From: Geosporobacter subterraneus DSM 17957
GTDB taxonomy: Bacteria > Bacillota > Clostridia > Peptostreptococcales > Thermotaleaceae
Assembly (NCBI RefSeq): GCF_900142145.1
Contig: NZ_FQZV01000023.1
Coordinates: 1-61,829, forward strand
Length of the DNA stretch: 61,829 nucleotides
Direction of reading: 5' to 3'
Shown here: piece by piece, positions 54,137-61,829 of the stretch
Layout of the letters: each line of letters begins with the position of its first letter
How positions within the stretch are numbered: position 1 is the first letter of the stretch
The notes under the pieces: generated by a model
What the model saw: the letters and a program-made list of their open reading frames with translations, nothing else
Database searches by the model: none
What the model was told of the DNA's origin: nothing
Position numbers and translations under genes: made by a program

Positions 54137-55120
54137 TTAAAGCATTACAAAGCCTAATTTCTTTTTTGCTCTACTTAAGGTTTCATTTGCAATCTCGTTA
54201 GCTTTTGCAGCTCCTTCTTTAAGTACAATCCGTAATTCTTCAGATTCACGGACGGCATAAAACTTGTCCTGTATTACTGTTAAAGAATCAGTTACAACTT
54301 CCACTAAATCCTTTTTAAAAGTACCATAACCAGCGCCGTGATACTTCTTTTCAACCTCAGGAACAGTTAAACCGGAAAATAGGCTGTAGATGGTTAACAG
54401 ATTGCTGATGCCCGGTTTATTCTCTACATCGTAGCGAATTTCATTATCGGAATCTGTAGTGGATTTCATAATAGATTTTTTAATCTGTGCCGGAGGATCT
54501 AACAAGGAAATTCGACTGAGTGGATTCTCCGCACTTTTACTCATTTTTTTCGTAGGTTCATCAAGCGCCATAATTCTTGCCCCTACTTCTTTGATCTTTA
54601 CATCAGGAACTACAAAGGTTTCTCCAAAGCGGTTATTGAATCGGATAGCAATATCTCTTGTCAGCTCTAAATGTTGTTTTTGATCACTGCCTACAGGTAC
54701 GATATGGGTATCATAAAGGAGTATATCTGCTGCCATCAATGTGGGATATACAAATAAACCTGTAGGAACTGCATCCTTACCAGAGCTCTTATCCTTAAAC
54801 TGGGTCATGCGGCTCAACTCACCCATATAACTATTGCAGACCAGCAGCCAATTCAGCTCTGAATGGGCGGGTACATGGGATTGTACAAAGATGGTGGCTT
54901 TTTTAGGATCAATACCAACGGCCATATATAGGGCTGCCACATCTAAAGTATGCTTGTGAAGCTCTTCAGGGTTTTGTGGAAGGGTTATGGAATGCAAATC
55001 TACTACGCAAAAAAAGCAGTCCATGGTTTCCTGCAGCTCTACAAATTGTTTAATTGCGCCAATATAGTTGCCTATATGTATATTTCCTGTGGGTTGGACC
55101 CCCGAGAAAACTCTTTTCAT
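54137..55120 (-). CDS. trpS: Tryptophanyl-tRNA synthetase
   Basis: A 327-residue class I synthetase. KRVFSGVQPTGNIHIGNYIGAI contains the HIGH-type motif, KKMSKSAENPLSRI the KMSKS motif, and GSDQKQHLELTRDIAIRFN the tRNA/ATP region. The ATG at 55120 is 8 nt after GGAGG; a GTG three codons upstream overlaps that site. No T-box leader was seen upstream, although T-boxes are common before such genes in Firmicutes. Confidence 0.97.
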   Translation of the reverse strand: MKRVFSGVQPTGNIHIGNYIGAIKQFVELQETMDCFFCVVDLHSITLPQNPEELHKHTLDVAALYMAVGIDPKKATIFVQSHVPAHSELNWLLVCNSYMGELSRMTQFKDKSSGKDAVPTGLFVYPTLMAADILLYDTHIVPVGSDQKQHLELTRDIAIRFNNRFGETFVVPDVKIKEVGARIMALDEPTKKMSKSAENPLSRISLLDPPAQIKKSIMKSTTDSDNEIRYDVENKPGISNLLTIYSLFSGLTVPEVEKKYHGAGYGTFKKDLVEVVTDSLTVIQDKFYAVRESEELRIVLKEGAAKANEIANETLSRAKKKLGFVML

Positions 55121-55276
55121 CTCGAACACCTCCGGCTAAATAATAGACTTTAAATTATAATATAACCAAATCCAATAAAAAACAAGACAGGAAAAGATAA
55201 CTTCCCCATAAAAAGCCCTGTTCTCTAGAAGCTAGTATTTTACAGCATGTGAATTGAGGGTGCAAAGGAATGGTTA

Positions 55277-55305
55277 TTGACAAATATATTACAAAAATTT
55301 AAAAT
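55277..55305 (+). promoter_or_regulatory. Promoter of the liv operon
   Basis: TTGACA (55277-55282), 17 bp, TAAAAT (55300-55305). A leader of about 90 nt follows before the first start codon. Confidence 0.8.
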
Positions 55306-55404
55306 ATACTTAATATACATGGTCCAAATGTATAGGAAATCTACGGAAACAAGAGGAGGATTTAGTTCATAAAGACTGCATGCAGCGGGGGTACATAAGG
55401 GGGA

Positions 55405-56598
55405 ATGATCATATCCATGAGATACAAGGGAATCATATTAAGTTTTATACTAGCAGGGATGATTTCTACAGGGTGTACCGGCTCTATGGAAATGAAAACA
55501 TCAAAGGAAAGGGAAGAGGAAAGTACTAAAGGGAATCCAAGGATACGAATTGGTGTATTTCAACCTTTAACAGGGGCTGCAGCAGCCGGCGGCAGAATGA
55601 CACTTGAGGGAATACAACTGGCAAATCACCTTTTTCCTGAAGTATTGGGGAAAAGGGTGGAATTGGTTGTTATAGATAATCAAAGTGATCGGACCGAGGC
55701 AGTAAATGCGGTAAGAAGGTTAATTCAGGAGGAAAAGGTTAAAGCAATCATTGGCAGCTATGGAAGTTCTTTATCTATTGCCGCGGGAGAAATCATTAAA
55801 AAAGAAAAAATGCCGGCTGTAGGATGTTCTCCCACTAACCCAATGGTTACTTTAAATAATGACTATTACTTTAGAGTTTGTTTTGCAGATCCTTTTCAAG
55901 GAACGGTTATGGCAAACTATGCTGTAAGAGATCTAGGGGCCCAAAAAGCGATCATTGTACAAGATGAGGTTCAGGAATATTCTTTAGGACTTAGCCGCTA
56001 TTTTATGGAGGCTTTTCAAGAAAGTACAGGGAATGAAGATAGTATTTTAGGGGTTTATAATTATCACTCCGGCCAGCAGGATTTTAGCAATATCCTAGGT
56101 GAAATAAAGAAAAACAGTGGGGACGTAGTTTTTGCACCTGGTAATTACATAGAATCTGCATTATTGATTAAGCAAGCACGAGAAATGGGCATACAAATCC
56201 CCTTTCTGGGAGGCGATACCTGGGAGGCTCCGGATTTTAGAGAAATTGGCGGTGAGGCTGTAGAAGGTGTAATATTTAGCAGTCATTTTTCTGAAGAAGC
56301 TCAGGTAACCAGGCGGACCCAATTATTTTTAGAAGAATATGAGAAGAAGCATCAACGGGAGGCAAATGCTTTCGGTGCTCTGGGTTTTGATGCTTATCTT
56401 GTATTGTTAGATGCCATCAAAAGAGCAGGAACTGATGATTCAGAAAAAATACGAGGGGCTTTAGCAGAGACAGAGAATTTCGAAGGAGCCACAGGAAAAA
56501 TCACGCTAGATAAAAATGGAGATGCACAAAAAAGTGCAGTTATCATGAAGGTAGAGAATAAGAAATTGAGTTATGTAACTTTTGTTGAAGCAGAATGA
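55405..56598 (+). CDS. livJ: Branched-chain amino acid ABC transporter, substrate-binding lipoprotein
   Basis: A 397-residue type I periplasmic-binding protein with a lipoprotein signal (GIILSFILAGMISTGC). IRIGVFQPLTGAAAAGGRMTLEGIQLA, VIDNQSDRTEAVNAVRRLI, AIIGSYGSSLSIAAGEI and GALGFDAYLVLLDAIKRAG are the LivJ/LivK pattern. An ATG four codons in (55417) is an alternative start; both have imperfect spacing to AAGGGGG. Ligand may be Leu/Ile/Val or another amino acid or amide. First gene of livJHMGF. Confidence 0.9.
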   Translation: MIISMRYKGIILSFILAGMISTGCTGSMEMKTSKEREEESTKGNPRIRIGVFQPLTGAAAAGGRMTLEGIQLANHLFPEVLGKRVELVVIDNQSDRTEAVNAVRRLIQEEKVKAIIGSYGSSLSIAAGEIIKKEKMPAVGCSPTNPMVTLNNDYYFRVCFADPFQGTVMANYAVRDLGAQKAIIVQDEVQEYSLGLSRYFMEAFQESTGNEDSILGVYNYHSGQQDFSNILGEIKKNSGDVVFAPGNYIESALLIKQAREMGIQIPFLGGDTWEAPDFREIGGEAVEGVIFSSHFSEEAQVTRRTQLFLEEYEKKHQREANAFGALGFDAYLVLLDAIKRAGTDDSEKIRGALAETENFEGATGKITLDKNGDAQKSAVIMKVENKKLSYVTFVEAE

Positions 56599-56684
56599 GA
56601 CGTGAATAACGGTAGACTTCCATGGATGTGGAAGTCTACCTTGTTAAAGGAAAAACAAATCTATTAGATATGGGGGATATAAGG

Positions 56685-57587
56685 ATGGCATCTATGACAT
56701 TTCAGGTCTTTATGCAGCACTTAACAAACGGCATATCCTTAGGCAGCTTGTATGCGTTGATCGCCATAGGCTACACAATGGTTTATGGAATTTTGCGCTT
56801 AATCAACTTTGCCCACGGGGATATTTTCATGATTGGTACTTATGTAGCTTTTTATGGTGTTACTCTATTGGCTTTGCCATGGTGGCTTTCTTTTATTGTT
56901 GCAATCATTTTTACATGTTTCTTTGGAATGACGGTAGAAAGAGCCGCCTATAGGCCTTTAAGAAACTCTCCTAAAATATCGGTTCTGATTTCGGCTATCG
57001 GCGTTTCTTTTTTTATTGAAAACCTTGCCATTGTAGTTTTTGGAGGAAGGCCGAAAGCCTTCCCTATTCCACCGATGTTTAACAAAATTATCAATATCGG
57101 CGGTGTTTCCATTGTCAGCCTCACCTTCTACATTCCTGTTATCACCTTACTTCTTCTAATGGGACTAGTGTACTTTATTCATCATACGAAAACAGGAATG
57201 GCCATGCGTGCCGTATCTAAAGACTATGAGGCGGCCAGGCTGATGGCTATTGATGTAGACAAAATCATATCTCTAACCTTTGGAATAGGCTCCTTACTGG
57301 CGGCAGTGGGAGGAATTATGTGGGGATTAAAATTTCCCCAGCTGGTGCCCCTAATGGGTGTTATGCCGGGATTAAAGTGCTTTATTGCTGCGGTAATCGG
57401 TGGTATCGGCGATATTAAGGGAGCTGTTCTTGGCGGTTTTATACTGGGACTGGGTGAAATTATGCTGGTGGCGCTGCTGCCTGCATTAACAGGATACAGA
57501 GATGCCTTTGCATTCATTCTCCTAATCCTAATTCTTTTGGTAAAACCCACAGGTTTGATGGGTCAAAAATTGACAGAGAAGGTGTAA
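56685..57587 (+). CDS. livH: Branched-chain amino acid ABC transporter permease LivH
   Basis: A 300-residue permease starting MASMTFQVFMQHLTNGISLGSLYALIAIGYTMVYGILRLINFAHGDIFMIG, the LivH N-terminus. The ATG at 56685 has GGGGG 8 nt upstream; a frame 21 codons longer lacks a ribosome site. The GGIGDIKGAVLGGFILG coupling region and about eight helices are present. Confidence 0.93.
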   Translation: MASMTFQVFMQHLTNGISLGSLYALIAIGYTMVYGILRLINFAHGDIFMIGTYVAFYGVTLLALPWWLSFIVAIIFTCFFGMTVERAAYRPLRNSPKISVLISAIGVSFFIENLAIVVFGGRPKAFPIPPMFNKIINIGGVSIVSLTFYIPVITLLLLMGLVYFIHHTKTGMAMRAVSKDYEAARLMAIDVDKIISLTFGIGSLLAAVGGIMWGLKFPQLVPLMGVMPGLKCFIAAVIGGIGDIKGAVLGGFILGLGEIMLVALLPALTGYRDAFAFILLILILLVKPTGLMGQKLTEKV

Positions 57588-57590
57588 AAG

Positions 57591-58646
57591 ATGAAAAATA
57601 CAAAAAGAATATTAAACATTATTTCAATCATCGCTTTGATAGGTTTACTCTTCATCTTTGAACAAACCTTCGATTCCTATAAGATGAGAATTGTAAATCT
57701 ATGTGGTATTTATGTCATTCTGGGCTTAAGCTTAAATTTGATTAACGGTTTTACAGGTTTATTCTCCCTTGGACATGCGGGATTTATGGCTGTAGGAGCC
57801 TATACCGCAGGACTTCTAACCCTGTCACCGGCAATGAAACAGATGAATTTCTTTATGAAGCCAATTGTCCCTTTTCTAGCAGAGGTGGAATGGTCATTTT
57901 TACCGGCTTTGATTATGGCAGGACTTGTTACAGCTTTGATAGGATTTCTGATCGGTGCACCGGCATTAAAGCTTAGGGATGATTATCTGGCCATTGCAAC
58001 ACTGGGCTTTGGAGAAATCATCCGTGTAGTATTTACCAATACCCAAAGCTTAACCAATGGTGCCCTCGGGCTTAAAGGATTGCCAACTCATACCAATATT
58101 TGGTGGACTTGGGGAATTGCATTTATTACTATATTGTTCATGGTATTTTTAATAAAGGGAAGCTATGGAAAGGCTTTTAAGGCCATTCGTGAGGATGAAA
58201 TTGCTGCAGAAGCCATGGGAATCAGTCTATTTAAGCATAAGGTAATGGCCTTTACCATGGGAGCCTTCTTGGCCGGTGTCGGAGGGGCACTATTAGGCAA
58301 CCTGCTGGGAACCATTGACCCGAATATGTTCCGTTTCACATTAACCTTCAATATCCTTCTAATCGTCGTTTTAGGCGGTATTGGAAGCATTACAGGTACA
58401 GTAATCTCTGCTGTAGTAGTTACAGTAGCTATGGAATATCTTAGAGTTTTGGATGAAGCTATTAATCTTGGATTTATACGAATCGAAGGAATACCGGGCA
58501 TGCGTATGGTTGTATTCTCACTCCTTCTGATGATTGTCATCTTATTCTACCAAAATGGATTAATGGGGAGTAATGAATTTACCTGGGACTGGTTTTTAGA
58601 GAAAAAATTCCTGAAAAAGTCGGGAAAGAAGGAAGTGAAACAATGA
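57591..58646 (+). CDS. livM: Branched-chain amino acid ABC transporter permease LivM
   Basis: A 351-residue permease with INGFTGLFSLGHAGFMAVGAYTAGLL near the start, LRDDYLAIATLGFGEIIRVVF, and the ABC-coupling segment KAIREDEIAAEAMGI. It overlaps livG by 4 bp. Confidence 0.94.
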   Translation: MKNTKRILNIISIIALIGLLFIFEQTFDSYKMRIVNLCGIYVILGLSLNLINGFTGLFSLGHAGFMAVGAYTAGLLTLSPAMKQMNFFMKPIVPFLAEVEWSFLPALIMAGLVTALIGFLIGAPALKLRDDYLAIATLGFGEIIRVVFTNTQSLTNGALGLKGLPTHTNIWWTWGIAFITILFMVFLIKGSYGKAFKAIREDEIAAEAMGISLFKHKVMAFTMGAFLAGVGGALLGNLLGTIDPNMFRFTLTFNILLIVVLGGIGSITGTVISAVVVTVAMEYLRVLDEAINLGFIRIEGIPGMRMVVFSLLLMIVILFYQNGLMGSNEFTWDWFLEKKFLKKSGKKEVKQ

Positions 58647-59443
58647 GTATATTAAGGGCAGATAATATCACAATGAAATTTGGCGGGCTGGTTGCTGTAT
58701 CCAATTTTCAAATGGCGCTGCAGGAGGGTGAAATCGTAGGATTAATAGGGCCTAACGGAGCAGGAAAAACCACCGCATTTAATATGATTACAGGGGTATA
58801 CACACCAACGGAGGGACAGATTTACTTTACAGAGGAAATAAAGGATTCTCAGGGTAATCCCAGCAGCCATGAAATCAATATCACCCAATATCGGCCAGAT
58901 CAGATTACGAAGCTGGGCGTAGCCAGAACTTTTCAGAACATCCGGCTGTTTAAGGAATTATCTGTATTGGATAACGTAATTATAGCCAATCATTTACGAA
59001 TTAAATCCGACGTCATTTCTTCCATACTAAGACTGCCAAACTATACAAGAGAAGAAAAGGCAATGATTGAGAAATCGATACATCTGTTGGAGGAAGTTGG
59101 TTTAGAGGGCGTGATGCATGAAAAGTCATCCTCTCTTCCTTATGGAAAACAAAGGAGATTGGAAATCGCAAGGGCATTGGCTACAAATCCTAAGGTATTG
59201 CTTTTAGATGAACCGGCAGCAGGTATGAACCCTAAAGAATCGCTGGAATTAATGGATTTTGTGGGGGAAATCAGAGATCGTTTTAAACTGACCATATTCA
59301 TGATAGAACATCATATGCAGGTGGTTATGGGAATTTGCGAGCGAATTTTCGTACTGGACCATGGGGTAACCATTGCCCAAGGAACCCCCAGTGAAATACA
59401 AAACAATGAAAAAGTTATTGAAGCATATTTGGGGGTGGATTAG
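58643..59443 (+). CDS. livG: Branched-chain amino acid ABC transporter ATPase LivG
   Basis: A 266-residue ATPase: Walker A GPNGAGKTTAFNMI, the family-specific TRTFQNIRLF-like VARTFQNIRLF, signature LPYGKQRRLEIARALA and Walker B LLLDEPAAGMNPKE. It ends with HGVTIAQGTPSEIQNNEKVIEAYLG, typical of LivG. Confidence 0.95.
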   Translation: MSILRADNITMKFGGLVAVSNFQMALQEGEIVGLIGPNGAGKTTAFNMITGVYTPTEGQIYFTEEIKDSQGNPSSHEINITQYRPDQITKLGVARTFQNIRLFKELSVLDNVIIANHLRIKSDVISSILRLPNYTREEKAMIEKSIHLLEEVGLEGVMHEKSSSLPYGKQRRLEIARALATNPKVLLLDEPAAGMNPKESLELMDFVGEIRDRFKLTIFMIEHHMQVVMGICERIFVLDHGVTIAQGTPSEIQNNEKVIEAYLGVD

Positions 59444-60154
59444 ATGTTGGAGATTAAGAATCTGAATGTACATTATGGAGGAATCCATGCCCTGAGGGGA
59501 ATTCATATCGACATTCCTGAAAATAAGATTATTACTTTAATCGGTGCTAACGGTGCCGGGAAAAGTACTACCCTGCGCAGTATTATGGGTTTGACGAAAA
59601 GCAGTGAAGGCAGCATCCAATATCAGGGAGAGAGCTTGCTAAAGTATAAAACAAAGGATATCGTGGAAAAGGGAATTGTATTAGTACCTGAGGGCAGAAG
59701 AATTTTCCCAAACCTAACGGTAGAGGAAAATCTTATTTTAGGGGCTTACAGCCGAAAGGACAAGGCAGGTATTGCTAAGGATATGGAAAGGGTTTATGAA
59801 TTGTTTCCAAGGCTTAAGGAGAGATCCTGGCAGAAAGCCGGTACTATGTCTGGTGGTGAACAGCAAATGCTGGCCGTAGGGCGGGGACTCATGTCGAAGC
59901 CAAAGCTCTTGATGATGGATGAACCTTCTCTTGGATTGGCACCCCTGTTGGTAAAGGAGATTTTTAGCATCATCAAGGAAATCCATCGACAGGGAGTTAC
60001 GATTCTGCTCATTGAGCAAAATGCCAAAGCCTCCCTGGAGATTGCCGACTATGGATATGTACTGGAGACAGGATCTATCGTACTGGAAGGCAAGGGGAAA
60101 GATTTGCTCACTAACGAAGAAGTAAAGAAGGCCTATTTAGGCGAAGCTAAATAA
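59444..60154 (+). CDS. livF: Branched-chain amino acid ABC transporter ATPase LivF
   Basis: A 236-residue ATPase: NVHYGGIHALRGIHIDIPENKIITLIGANGAGKSTTLRSIMGL, the LivF-specific GIVLVPEGRRIFPNLTVEENL, signature TMSGGEQQMLAVGRGLM and Walker B LLMMDEPSLGLAP. It starts immediately after the livG stop and closes the operon. Confidence 0.95.
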   Translation: MLEIKNLNVHYGGIHALRGIHIDIPENKIITLIGANGAGKSTTLRSIMGLTKSSEGSIQYQGESLLKYKTKDIVEKGIVLVPEGRRIFPNLTVEENLILGAYSRKDKAGIAKDMERVYELFPRLKERSWQKAGTMSGGEQQMLAVGRGLMSKPKLLMMDEPSLGLAPLLVKEIFSIIKEIHRQGVTILLIEQNAKASLEIADYGYVLETGSIVLEGKGKDLLTNEEVKKAYLGEAK

Positions 60155-60214
60155 AGGATATGTATGAAGTGTTGTGCTAATTAATATGTTCCATAGAAAA
60201 TAAAGATACAGTCT

Positions 60215-60247
60215 AAGTCTGATAATATGAATCAGACTTTTTTTTTA
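60215..60247 (+). terminator. Terminator of the liv operon
   Basis: AAGTCTGAT and ATCAGACTT pair around a 7-nt loop, followed by a run of eight T. Confidence 0.92.
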
Positions 60248-60312
60248 TCGTTTTAAAATCCTTTATGCAGACCATACTAGTAGATAAGGTTTGTAAAGAA
60301 AGGAAGAGTAAT

Positions 60313-61314
60313 TTGGCGAATCTAACAAAGAAAGATACTCTGGGTCAACAGAAGGAGATATTTCATGCAGATCCGGTTCAAGGAATGGAAGCCGTGGAGC
60401 AGGCACTGCATCAGGCTGTTTCCGACAGTCACCATTTTACCAATAGGATTTGTACAGAGCTCATTGAAGCAGGAGGAAAAAGGGTAAGGCCTCTGCTGGT
60501 ACTGAGCGCAGCGCAATGCTTCGGCTCTCTTAATCAAGAAACCATTTATACTGCAGTAGCCTGTGAACTGATCCATATGGCTTCTTTGGTACATGATGAT
60601 GTGATCGATTTGTCTAAAACAAGAAGAAATAGACCTACGCTCAATGTACAGATCGGTAATCATGCTTCCGTGCTAGTAGGGGATTACTTATTTGCAAAGG
60701 CATTTGAGATTTTGTCTACCAACAAACTGCTGGCCAGTATGAATTTAGTGGTAGAAGCCATTGGAGAAATGTGCGACGGAGAAATTGTACAGGCCTCTAA
60801 TAAATTTAATCTGGATCAAAAGGTAGAGGATTATTACAGCAGAATTTATAAGAAAACAGGCATATTGATCGCTGCCTGCTGCCAGGCAGGGGCCATTGTT
60901 GGCGGTGCAGGGGAGCAAGAAATAGAAGCTTTTAGAGAATATGGGATGAATATTGGATATGCCTTTCAGATTATTGATGATCTGTTAGATTTTACAGGAA
61001 AAGAAAAGGATTTGGGGAAACCTGTTGGCTGCGATTTACGGGAAGGCAATATTACCCTGCCCATATTAAAGCTTATTAAGCAGGAAGAATATAAAAAATG
61101 GCTTCAGAGTATTTTTTTTCAGGGGAATGTAAGCAAAAGCCAATACTTTGAAATTTTAAGACTGTTAAAGGATAGTTATGCTTTAGAGGAAACCTATCAG
61201 GAGGCTGTTGTTTGTGTAGAAAAGGCTAAGGCCGCACTGGGACAAATCAAGAATTCTCCCAATAAGCAAACTCTGATGGATTTAGCCGATAAAATCATCC
61301 GCAGAAAAAATTAG
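60313..61314 (+). CDS. Polyprenyl diphosphate synthase (heptaprenyl/octaprenyl type, HepT-like)
   Basis: A 333-residue all-helical prenyltransferase. AGGKRVRPLLVLSAAQ binds IPP, LVHDDVIDLSKTRRNRPTLN is the first Asp-rich motif and FQIIDDLLDFTGKEKDLGKP the second. The TTG at 60313 is 4 nt after AGGAAGAG; the ATG 16 codons upstream has no ribosome site and lies just after the liv terminator. It would make the side chain of menaquinone or a related long prenyl chain. No menaquinone genes and no HepS subunit are adjacent. Confidence 0.88.
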   Translation: MANLTKKDTLGQQKEIFHADPVQGMEAVEQALHQAVSDSHHFTNRICTELIEAGGKRVRPLLVLSAAQCFGSLNQETIYTAVACELIHMASLVHDDVIDLSKTRRNRPTLNVQIGNHASVLVGDYLFAKAFEILSTNKLLASMNLVVEAIGEMCDGEIVQASNKFNLDQKVEDYYSRIYKKTGILIAACCQAGAIVGGAGEQEIEAFREYGMNIGYAFQIIDDLLDFTGKEKDLGKPVGCDLREGNITLPILKLIKQEEYKKWLQSIFFQGNVSKSQYFEILRLLKDSYALEETYQEAVVCVEKAKAALGQIKNSPNKQTLMDLADKIIRRKN

Positions 61315-61350
61315 AAAATGATTATATAGAGGTATATAACAAAAAAATTG

Positions 61351-61378
61351 TAGGGAACGGCATAGTGGCCGTTCCCTA
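61351..61378. terminator. Perfect hairpin after the prenyl synthase
   Basis: TAGGGAACGGC and GCCGTTCCCTA form an 11-bp stem with a 6-nt loop. It lies 36 bp past the stop and may terminate transcription, although the T-run is poor; it could also be a REP-like palindrome. Confidence 0.6.
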
Positions 61379-61406
61379 AATATTGATTTTCAATGTTGGA
61401 CTTCAT

Positions 61407-61534
61407 TATAGATAAACGCCTCTACAACAAGATGCTATTTTGTAGGGGACAACCTATGTGTCTGCCCGCTTTTTCGGGTCGACACATAAGTCGTCCCCTG
61501 CATTTATCTTTCATTTTAATGGCGTTTATCTATA
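61407..61534. mobile_element. MITE-like inverted-repeat element
   Basis: A 128-bp palindromic element. Terminal arms TATAGATAAACGCC (61407-61420) and GGCGTTTATCTATA (61521-61534) match over all 14 bp. An inner palindrome (about 61441-61501) has arms GTAGGGGAC/GTCCCCTGC, TATGTGTC/GACACATA and CCCG/CGGG. No ORF is inside. The structure suggests a non-autonomous mobile element or a large REP-type palindrome. Confidence 0.65.
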
Positions 61535-61658
61535 TTGAGTAAATTTCATAATTTTTAAGCCTTGAAATAACAATGTTTCAAAAATATAAAAAAACAGTCT
61601 ACCCCAATCCGATAAATAATTTGTAAAAAAAATCCACAGAAAGGGGCGACTGCAAATT

Positions 61659-61829
61659 ATGTATCGGCAAACAACTTTATTTACTTTAGATCAAATTATT
61701 GAACTTCAACCATTAACAAAATTACAGGCTATTTTGACTTTCATTGACTATTCCATTTTACTACAAGCTTTTCAAATTCAACCCTGTAAACGTGGTCCTA
61801 AGGGTTTCTCTTTTGAGGCTTTACTTAAT
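61659..61829 (+). CDS. Transposase, N-terminal fragment (window edge)
   Basis: The first 57 codons of an ORF starting MYRQTTLFTLDQIIELQPLTKLQAIL and reading to the window end (...KRGPKGFSFEALL). The pattern of a short N-terminal helix, then R/K-G-P-K-G-x-x-x-E-A-L-L is typical of the N-terminal domain of DDE transposases of IS4/IS5/IS1182-like elements. AAAGGGGCG precedes the ATG. The element's left end should lie in 61535-61658, but its terminal repeat cannot be defined without the right end. Confidence 0.65.
   Translation, partial: MYRQTTLFTLDQIIELQPLTKLQAILTFIDYSILLQAFQIQPCKRGPKGFSFEALLN

Noticed and set aside
55121-55400. T-box upstream of trpS
   Set aside because: The interval is too short for stem I plus antiterminator on the trpS side and the T-box sequence is absent.

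Overview
The window is a low-GC Firmicutes chromosome segment centred on the replication origin. Gene families, strong Shine-Dalgarno sites with frequent TTG and GTG starts, spore genes (yyaC, a small glycine-rich spore-type protein), an rsbV-rsbW-sigB set just after gyrA, and a complete rpmH/dnaA/dnaN/recF/gyrBA core suggest an anaerobic spore-forming member of the Clostridia, perhaps Alkaliphilus-like. The genus is an inference. Most genes left of about 41 kb lie on the minus strand and most genes right of it on the plus strand, as expected for leading-strand bias on both replichores.

Layout. 1-2.5 kb: a partial thiamine-diphosphate enzyme divergent from a TIM-barrel isomerase-like gene and an HMG-CoA lyase-like gene, with paired candidate operators and a consensus promoter between them. 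2.5-11.9 kb: a tightly packed minus-strand operon aroF-tyrA-aroA-pheA-aroC-aroB-aroE-aroQK-aroD. It encodes every step from PEP + erythrose-4-P to chorismate, plus chorismate mutase, prephenate dehydratase and prephenate dehydrogenase. Upstream are a consensus promoter, a 54-codon leader ORF with 13 aromatic residues in a 20-residue stretch, and an intrinsic terminator with a competing antiterminator. This looks like ribosome-mediated attenuation by Phe/Tyr(/Trp). 11.9-21 kb: a flavodoxin/ferredoxin fusion, a racemase, an HTH-TPR regulator, a geranylgeranyl-reductase-like flavoprotein, and an RND efflux pair. 21.3-31.2 kb: yyaC, a YkuS-like protein, a lipid kinase, DUF4446, a cysteine desulfurase, two parS sites, two acetyltransferases, a RAYT-type transposase with its palindromic repeats, a second TIM-barrel protein, a run of six very small membrane-protein ORFs (one with the OadB signature GGADGPTAI), and a PhzF protein.

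31.4-41 kb: a third parS, parB, parA, a half-size GDT1 protein, noc, rsmG, mnmG, mnmE, jag, yidC, yidD, rnpA, rpmH. 40.8-42.9 kb: bipartite oriC with DnaA boxes on both sides of dnaA; the dnaA-dnaN gap carries a DnaA box, a short GC patch and a DnaA-trio run. 42.9-52.7 kb: dnaN, yaaA, recF, remB, gyrB, gyrA, rsbV, rsbW, sigB. 52.8-61.8 kb: a lone sulfite-reductase-like siroheme protein, the spore-type protein, trpS, a complete branched-chain amino acid ABC transporter (livJHMGF), a polyprenyl diphosphate synthase, a MITE-like inverted-repeat element, and the start of a transposase cut by the window end.

No tRNA, rRNA or CRISPR array was recognised. The observations most worth following up are the aromatic leader-peptide attenuator, the RAYT gene whose own reading frame carries copies of the surrounding palindromes, and the cluster of tiny membrane proteins beside a parS site.
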